NCBI RefSeq assembly: GCF_003347515.1
Contig: NZ_QEII01000303.1
Location: 1 to 64,000 of the forward strand
DNA length: 64,000 nt
Direction: 5' to 3'
Source: Rhodoferax ferrireducens
Lineage (GTDB): Bacteria; Pseudomonadota; Gammaproteobacteria; Burkholderiales; Burkholderiaceae_C
A model generated the notes under the pieces. The model did no database searches, was not told the DNA's origin, and saw only the letters and a program-made list of their open reading frames with translations. This document shows, one piece after another, positions 59,345 through 64,000 of this stretch (within the stretch, counting starts at the first letter, position 1; every line of letters starts with the position of its first letter). The position numbers and the translations under genes are program-made.

Positions 59345-59839
59345 ATGAAAACTCACTTCAAATTTCCAACGCTTTCTTCAGGCTCTCTTGCGGCAGTGTT
59401 GCTGTCGCTCTCATGTGCGGCCTGGGCTCACGGCGACGTAACACCCCAAGCCGTCGACACCTCAACCTTGCCACCGCTAGGCGCTGCCTGGAAAAATGAG
59501 AACCCCTACCGGAGCAATGCTGCAGCCATCAAAGTTGGTACATCTGCTTACACCCAGAACTGCGCCCGCTGCCACGGGCTGGATGCCATCTCGGGCGGCA
59601 TCGCACCCGACCTGCGCAGGCTTGACAACGAATGTTCCACCCAAAAAGACGTCAAGAAACAGGCCATGTGCGTGCGTGATGTCGACGAATATTTTCTCGG
59701 TAAATTCCGCCGCGGCGTGACACGCAACGGCGCCGTCTACATGCCTCCGTTTGAAGGTATCCTGAACCAGGAAGCCGCTTGGTCCATCAAGAGTTATCTT
59801 GAAACGCGTCGGGAAAAACCATTGCTTGCGACCAAGTGA
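59345..59839 (+). CDS. pedF: Cytochrome c550, PedF-like electron acceptor
   Basis: A 164-residue periplasmic cytochrome with a signal peptide ending AWA, the conserved AHGDVTPQAVDTSTLPPLG start of the mature protein, haem site CARCH (73-77), and Met ligand in YMPPFEG. It also has two extra Cys (NECSTQKD, AMCVRD). The PedF family takes electrons from PQQ ethanol dehydrogenases. Followed by the MoxJ-like gene with a 56-bp gap. Confidence 0.9.
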   Translation: MKTHFKFPTLSSGSLAAVLLSLSCAAWAHGDVTPQAVDTSTLPPLGAAWKNENPYRSNAAAIKVGTSAYTQNCARCHGLDAISGGIAPDLRRLDNECSTQKDVKKQAMCVRDVDEYFLGKFRRGVTRNGAVYMPPFEGILNQEAAWSIKSYLETRREKPLLATK

Positions 59840-59895
59840 TGGCGGGGCGACAGGAACGCATCATGGTCTCAAACTGTTTTGACAAGGTGATTGAT

Positions 59896-60759
59896 ATGAC
59901 AAATGAAACCCGGTTACAAAGCGTGAGTCGCCGCAAGCTGCTGCAAGCAGGCGCCCTCTTGCCCTTGAGTGGCGCCATGGCCTGGGCGCAGGCCCAGGAA
60001 TCCGACGCACTGACACGGATTCGCAAGCGCGGGAGCCTCATCGTCGCGGTGTACAACGCTATGCCGCCTTTCAATGTGGACGGCAGCGGCATTGATGTGA
60101 AGATTGCCGCGCAGCTGGCCCTGACGCTGGGGGTCAAACTGAGCCTGCTGCCCTTCAATGCGGGCGAAAACATGGAGGACGATCTCCGCAACATGGTCTG
60201 GAAGGGTCATTACCTCGGCTTTGGCCCGGCTGATGTTCTGCTGCATGTTCCGGTGGACAAACCCCTCATGGACAGTCAGTCCCAAGCCTTGATTTTTGCC
60301 CCCTATTACCGGGAGGTTGTTTCCGTGGCCTACCGTGTCGACCGTGTTCCCAAGCTGGAAAGCCTGGCCGATCTAAAAGACAACAAGGTGGCCGTCGCCG
60401 GCCAGACGCTGGCGGGCTGGCTGTTGATCGGCGCTGACGGCGGCGCCTATCGGGAACAGCTGATGACCCGCATGGACGATGGCGCGGCGGCGGCCCGCCT
60501 GCTCTTGTCCGGCGAGGTGTCCGTCGCGGCAGGCAATGCATCGGAACTGCACAGTGTGTTGAAAGGCGACAAGCAATACCGGGTTATCCCCATGCCCATC
60601 CCTCGCGCACCCCGCAGCGGTTGGGCCGTGGGCATGGCCGTCAAAAAGAATTCGACAGAATTGGCCCGTGTACTGCAATCTGCAGTCAACGACATGTCCA
60701 AGGATGAACGGATGACCCAAATATTTGCCGAGCAGGGCGTGCCGTGGGGCGCGGCGTGA
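59896..60759 (+). CDS. Quinoprotein-dehydrogenase-associated (MoxJ-like) periplasmic binding protein
   Basis: A 287-residue family-3-type solute binding protein. Tat-like SRRKLLQAGALLPLSG leader, DALTRIRKRGSLIVAVYNAMPPFNVDGSGIDVKIAAQLA, and a conserved ADVLLHVPVDKP segment. MoxJ/XoxJ proteins lie beside PQQ dehydrogenases and are thought to aid enzyme maturation. The ATG at 59896 has AAGGTGA upstream; the ORF extends to 59836 overlapping pedF's stop. No permease gene accompanies it. Confidence 0.85.
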   Translation: MTNETRLQSVSRRKLLQAGALLPLSGAMAWAQAQESDALTRIRKRGSLIVAVYNAMPPFNVDGSGIDVKIAAQLALTLGVKLSLLPFNAGENMEDDLRNMVWKGHYLGFGPADVLLHVPVDKPLMDSQSQALIFAPYYREVVSVAYRVDRVPKLESLADLKDNKVAVAGQTLAGWLLIGADGGAYREQLMTRMDDGAAAARLLLSGEVSVAAGNASELHSVLKGDKQYRVIPMPIPRAPRSGWAVGMAVKKNSTELARVLQSAVNDMSKDERMTQIFAEQGVPWGAA

Positions 60760-60883
60760 ATCCAGAACGGGCTTGAACCCGGGCGGGCGCGCAGGGCGAG
60801 AGGGAAGGCAGACTTTGCGGGGATGGACGGCTTGCGCAGGAAGCCGGTATTTGGCGAAAATGAGTTGATTTCGCCCTCTTGTT

Positions 60884-60941
60884 AGCTATTTATTTGATAG
60901 CTGCCTGCGCTTATTATTCGCGGGCTAGAGGCCATTTTCAC
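60884..60941 (+). repeat. Dispersed repeat, copy F
   Basis: ATTTGATAGCTGCCTGCGC, then GCGGGCTAGAGGCC and an AT-rich end, between the MoxJ-like gene and the aldo/keto reductase. Very close to copy D. Confidence 0.75.
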
Positions 60942-60962
60942 TCAAACCCTGCGAATACCGAC

Positions 60963-62009
60963 ATGAGCTACCGCGCCAACCCTACCCGCTACGAAACCAT
61001 GCCCTACCGGCCCTGCGGTCGCAGTGGCCTCAAACTACCGGCCGTCTCGCTGGGCTTATGGCACAACTTTGGCGACACCACGCCGATGGCCACCCAGCGC
61101 GAGATGTTGCGCACCGCCTTTGATCTGGGCATCACGCACTTCGACCTGGCCAACAACTACGGCCCGCCCTACGGCAGTGCCGAAACCAATTTCGGCGAGC
61201 ACCTGCGGCGCGACTTCAAGCCCTACCGCGACGAACTCGTCATCTCCAGCAAGGCCGGCTGGGACATGTGGTCCGGCCCTTACGGCCAGGGCGGCGGCTC
61301 GCGCAAGCATGTGCTGGCCAGCCTGGATCAGAGCCTCAAACGCATGGGCTTGGACTATGTGGATATTTTTTATTCGCACCGCTTCGACCCGGACACACCG
61401 CTGGAAGAAACCATGGGCGCGCTGGCCAGTGCGGTGCAGCAGGGCAAGGCCTTGTACGTGGGCGTCAGCAGCTACTCAGCCGCCAAGACGCGTGAAGCCG
61501 CAGCCATTCTTCGTTCCATGGGCGTGGCGCCGCTGATCCACCAACCGTCCTACAGCCTGCTGAACCGCTGGGTTGAAGAGGACTTGCTGGACGCGCTGGC
61601 CGACACCGGCATGGGCTGCATCGCCTTCAGCGCGCTGGCGCAGGGCCTGCTGACGAACAAGTACCTGAACGGCATTCCCGAGGATGCCCGCATCAACCGA
61701 CCCGGCGGCGGCTCGCTCAAGGCAGAACACCTGAGCGAACAAAACCTGACGCATGTGCGTGCCCTGAACGAGATCGCCCAGGCACGAGGACAAAGCCTCG
61801 CCCAGATGGCCACCGCCTGGGTGCTGCGCGATGCGCGCGTGACCTCGGCGCTGATCGGCGCCAGCCGGCCGGCGCAAATCACCGAGCTGGCCGGTGCATT
61901 GCAAAACCTGCAATTTTCCGCCGAGGAATTGGCCGCCATCGACCAGCATGCGGTGGAGGGCGGCATCAACCTGTGGCAGCGCCCCTCGACCGACCAGCGT
62001 CCGGCTTGA
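60963..62009 (+). CDS. Aldo/keto reductase (YghZ / L-glyceraldehyde-3-phosphate reductase type)
   Basis: A 348-residue TIM-barrel NADPH oxidoreductase: CGRSGLKLPAVSLGLWHNFGD, FDLANNYGPPYGSAE (catalytic Asp and Tyr), SSKAG (Lys), DIFYSHRFDP (His) and the C-terminal NADPH site GASRPAQITE. The motif set matches YghZ. The start at 60963 follows repeat F; the ORF upstream is repeat sequence. Confidence 0.9.
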   Translation: MSYRANPTRYETMPYRPCGRSGLKLPAVSLGLWHNFGDTTPMATQREMLRTAFDLGITHFDLANNYGPPYGSAETNFGEHLRRDFKPYRDELVISSKAGWDMWSGPYGQGGGSRKHVLASLDQSLKRMGLDYVDIFYSHRFDPDTPLEETMGALASAVQQGKALYVGVSSYSAAKTREAAAILRSMGVAPLIHQPSYSLLNRWVEEDLLDALADTGMGCIAFSALAQGLLTNKYLNGIPEDARINRPGGGSLKAEHLSEQNLTHVRALNEIAQARGQSLAQMATAWVLRDARVTSALIGASRPAQITELAGALQNLQFSAEELAAIDQHAVEGGINLWQRPSTDQRPA

Positions 62010-62010
62010 C

Positions 62011-62703
62011 ATGCGCCCCGCCAACGGCGCGCTGTCGCTGCGCGAGTACGGGCCATCGCCCGGCAGCCATGCACACGACCACTTTCAGGTGCTGTTAGGC
62101 CTGCAAGGCGAGCTGGAGCTGGAAGTTCAGGGCAAAGGCCAGCGCATCGCAGTCGGCGAGGGTTGCGTGATTGCGCCGGGCCAGCGCCATGATTTTGAAG
62201 CCCGCGCCCATGCCCGCTGCCTGGTGCTGGACACGGCGCACCTCGGGTGGGCCGATTGCACCGGCGCCCCCGCGCACGCCGCTTCGGCGCTGGCGCTGGC
62301 GAACTATCTCCAACTGGCCCTGGCGCAAGGCAACACACGGGCGCTTCAATACGGCCCCCTGCTGCTGCTCGATTGCTGGCGCGTCCCCACGCCGGCGCCC
62401 GCGCGCAGCCAGCGGCGCATTGACTGGCAGGCCATGGCCGACTGGGCGCAACGGCATTTGCACGAACCCTTGACCGTGGCCGACCTGGCGCAACAAGTGT
62501 TTTTGAGCCCCACGCAATTCGCCGTGCGCTGCCGCCGCGAAACCGGCATGAGTGCCATGCAATGGCTGCGCGAGCTGCGCATGACGCGGGCACGCGCGCT
62601 ACGGGCCACCGGGCTGAGCCTCGTGCAGACGGGGCAACGCTGCGGCTACCAGTCGGCGTCGGCGTTTGCGGCCGCCTGGCGTTCGCAGGGCGGCAAGGCC
62701 TGA
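62011..62703 (+). CDS. AraC-family transcriptional regulator
   Basis: A 230-residue protein. N-terminal cupin-like sensor (HDHFQVLLGLQGELELEVQGKGQRIAVGEGCVIAPGQRHDFEA) and C-terminal double HTH (TVADLAQQVFLSPTQFAVRCRRETGMSAMQWLRELRMTRA, then GYQSASAFAAAWR). It starts 1 bp after the reductase stop, so is coupled to it and may regulate it or the exporter downstream. Confidence 0.9.
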   Translation: MRPANGALSLREYGPSPGSHAHDHFQVLLGLQGELELEVQGKGQRIAVGEGCVIAPGQRHDFEARAHARCLVLDTAHLGWADCTGAPAHAASALALANYLQLALAQGNTRALQYGPLLLLDCWRVPTPAPARSQRRIDWQAMADWAQRHLHEPLTVADLAQQVFLSPTQFAVRCRRETGMSAMQWLRELRMTRARALRATGLSLVQTGQRCGYQSASAFAAAWRSQGGKA

Positions 62704-62821
62704 CGGCCAGGAAGTCTTGCCGTCACACGTCGCGACGCTCCTGGACTTCGGCCTTCCAAGCGTCGTTTGGCATCTTCACACCGTCGTTTCGCACTGGGTG
62801 ACCCGGCTAAGCTCGGTGGAC

Positions 62822-63694
62822 ATGAAAGCCAATTTGTACGCGCTTGCCGCCATCGCCCTGTGGGCCTCCCTCGCCGCCCTGGGGCTTTCGCTGCGGCAGC
62901 TTCCCCCCTTCTTGCTGACCGGCATTGCCCTGATGATTGGCAGCACACTGGCCTGGCCGTCGGTGTGGAAAGACCCTGCGCAGTGGAAAATCTCGCCGGG
63001 CACTTTGGGCCTGGGCGTGTTTACCCTGTTTGGATTTCACTTCCTGCTGTTCATCGCTTTGCGTCTGGCGCCCGCCGTCGAAGTGAACCTGGTCAATTAC
63101 CTGTGGCCTTTGTTCATTGTGGTGCTGGCACCGCTGTACCTGCCCGGCGTCGCACTGCGCCGCGTCCATGGCCTGGCGGCCCTGATGGGCTTTGTGGGTG
63201 CGGCCCTGGCCATATTGGGCGGGCGCGAAACGGCCGTCACCAGCCCCACAGGCTCGCCTTGGGGCGCCGCGGGTCTGGGTTACCTGCTGGCCTTGGGCTC
63301 GGCCCTGATCTGGGCCAACTACTCCCTGCAAACCAAGCGCGCGGAGTTGATGGGCCAAGGTTTTCCCACGGCCGCGATTGGTCTGTTTGGCCTGGTGTCG
63401 GGCCTGCTGTCCCTGATGTGCCACTGGGTGCTGGAGCCCTCGGTGCACTTGGGTTCGCATGAATGGCTGCTGCTGGCTCTGATGGGCCTGGGGCCTTTGG
63501 GTGCGGCATTTTTTCTATGGGACAAAGCCCTGAAGCAGGGGGACATGCGGCATATCGGCATCCTGAGCTATTTGACGCCGCTGGGCTCCACGGTGCTGCT
63601 GATGCTGGTCACCAGCCGCGCCTTGAGCTGGAGCATTGCGCTTGCCGCCTTCATGATCATCGGCGCGGCACTGCTGGGGACGCGGCGAAACTGA
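62822..63694 (+). CDS. EamA-family (DMT) exporter
   Basis: A 290-residue ten-span transporter with two EamA repeats (first from LYALAAIALWASLAAL, second from GAAGLGYLLALGSALIWANYSLQTKR). It resembles the YddG aromatic amino acid exporters. The start at 62822 opens a clean first span; the longer ORF upstream overlaps the AraC gene and is not credible. Confidence 0.85.
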   Translation: MKANLYALAAIALWASLAALGLSLRQLPPFLLTGIALMIGSTLAWPSVWKDPAQWKISPGTLGLGVFTLFGFHFLLFIALRLAPAVEVNLVNYLWPLFIVVLAPLYLPGVALRRVHGLAALMGFVGAALAILGGRETAVTSPTGSPWGAAGLGYLLALGSALIWANYSLQTKRAELMGQGFPTAAIGLFGLVSGLLSLMCHWVLEPSVHLGSHEWLLLALMGLGPLGAAFFLWDKALKQGDMRHIGILSYLTPLGSTVLLMLVTSRALSWSIALAAFMIIGAALLGTRRN

Positions 63695-63751
63695 GTGGGC
63701 GGACCCTGCGCCGGCACGCACGTCGTGCCATTTTCATCAGACAATGCGGCC

Positions 63752-64000
63752 ATGATCCAACTCAACGACATCCAAGCCGCCGCCGCACGCCTACAAGGCC
63801 AGCTGCTGCGCACGCCCTGCGTGGCGTCCCGAACCCTGTCCGACATCATCGGGGCCCAGATCTTCCTCAAATTTGAAAACCTGCAGTTCACCGCTTCCTT
63901 CAAGGAACGCGGCGCCTGCAACAAGCTGGCGCAGCTGACCGAGGAGGAGCGGCATCGCGGCGTGATCGCCATGAGCGCCGGCAACCACGCGCAAGGGGTG
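63752..64000 (+). CDS. Threonine/serine dehydratase, 5' part
   Basis: The first 83 residues of a PLP fold-type II enzyme, cut by the window end. FLKFENLQFTASFKERGA carries the Schiff-base Lys and AMSAGNHAQGV the following loop of threonine ammonia-lyases. The rest is beyond 64000. Confidence 0.9.
   Translation, partial: MIQLNDIQAAAARLQGQLLRTPCVASRTLSDIIGAQIFLKFENLQFTASFKERGACNKLAQLTEEERHRGVIAMSAGNHAQGV

Noticed and set aside
1..64000. CRISPR arrays, rRNA genes and insertion-sequence transposases
   Set aside because: No regularly spaced repeats, no rRNA-like sequence and no transposase frame were seen.

Overview
The window looks like a betaproteobacterial chromosome of the family Comamonadaceae (Rhodoferax or Polaromonas type). 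The evidence is the dat-ybeD-lipB-lipA order, the atpIBEFHAGDC operon, the Bug-type solute receptor, the GC-rich core genes, and a small dispersed repeat of a kind I associate with this family. Species is inference; no rRNA is present.

Positions 1-17684 are a genomic island ending at a tRNA-Arg(CCG) gene. Next to the tRNA is a P4-type tyrosine integrase with four 9-bp arm-type repeats, then an unknown 343-residue protein, an AlpA-like regulator, a RepA-like ATPase, iteron-like repeats and a YfjJ/inovirus-Gp2-type replication protein. Beyond that lies a type I restriction-modification locus (hsdM, hsdS, an extra PD-(D/E)XK nuclease gene, hsdR). A fragment of umuC marks an old junction. Furthest left, all on the minus strand, are a GHKL ATPase, a STAS-like/winged-helix protein, two copies of an operator-like dyad, and an overlapping three-gene ubiquitin-like conjugation operon (Ubl, E1 with an extra N-terminal domain, DUF6527-type protein). 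That operon ends at an attC-like imperfect palindrome followed by a membrane protein gene. This left part is the best candidate for an incompletely described system.

Positions 17700-39100 are mostly core chromosome: cytochrome c5, YheT hydrolase, LemA and two TPM-domain proteins, the complete F1Fo ATP synthase operon, D-amino-acid transaminase, lipoate synthesis, a large SWIM/SNF2 helicase, a methyltransferase and a DUF4395 membrane protein.

Positions 39100-60760 are a PQQ-dependent alcohol oxidation module: pqqABCDE, a PQQ dehydrogenase with the Asp pattern linked to lanthanide use, a PedF-like cytochrome c550, a MoxJ-like binding protein, a four-gene PQQ-linked ABC system with a beta-propeller protein, a TonB receptor, a small cytochrome c, a NosR-like flavo-iron-sulfur membrane protein with its ApbE flavin transferase, and an AcoR-like sigma-54 activator. 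I find sigma-54 type (GG-N10-GC) promoters ahead of all five transcription units, and GTGTTC/GAACAC dyads at activator distance for three of them, so the module looks like one sigma-54 regulon. A related zinc hydrolase gene has lost its metal site.

The right end (60960-64000) carries an aldo/keto reductase, an AraC regulator, an EamA exporter and the start of a threonine dehydratase. Seven copies of a ~55-bp dispersed repeat sit at gene ends; one lies between hsdM and hsdS and probably shortened HsdM, and others supply start or stop codons.
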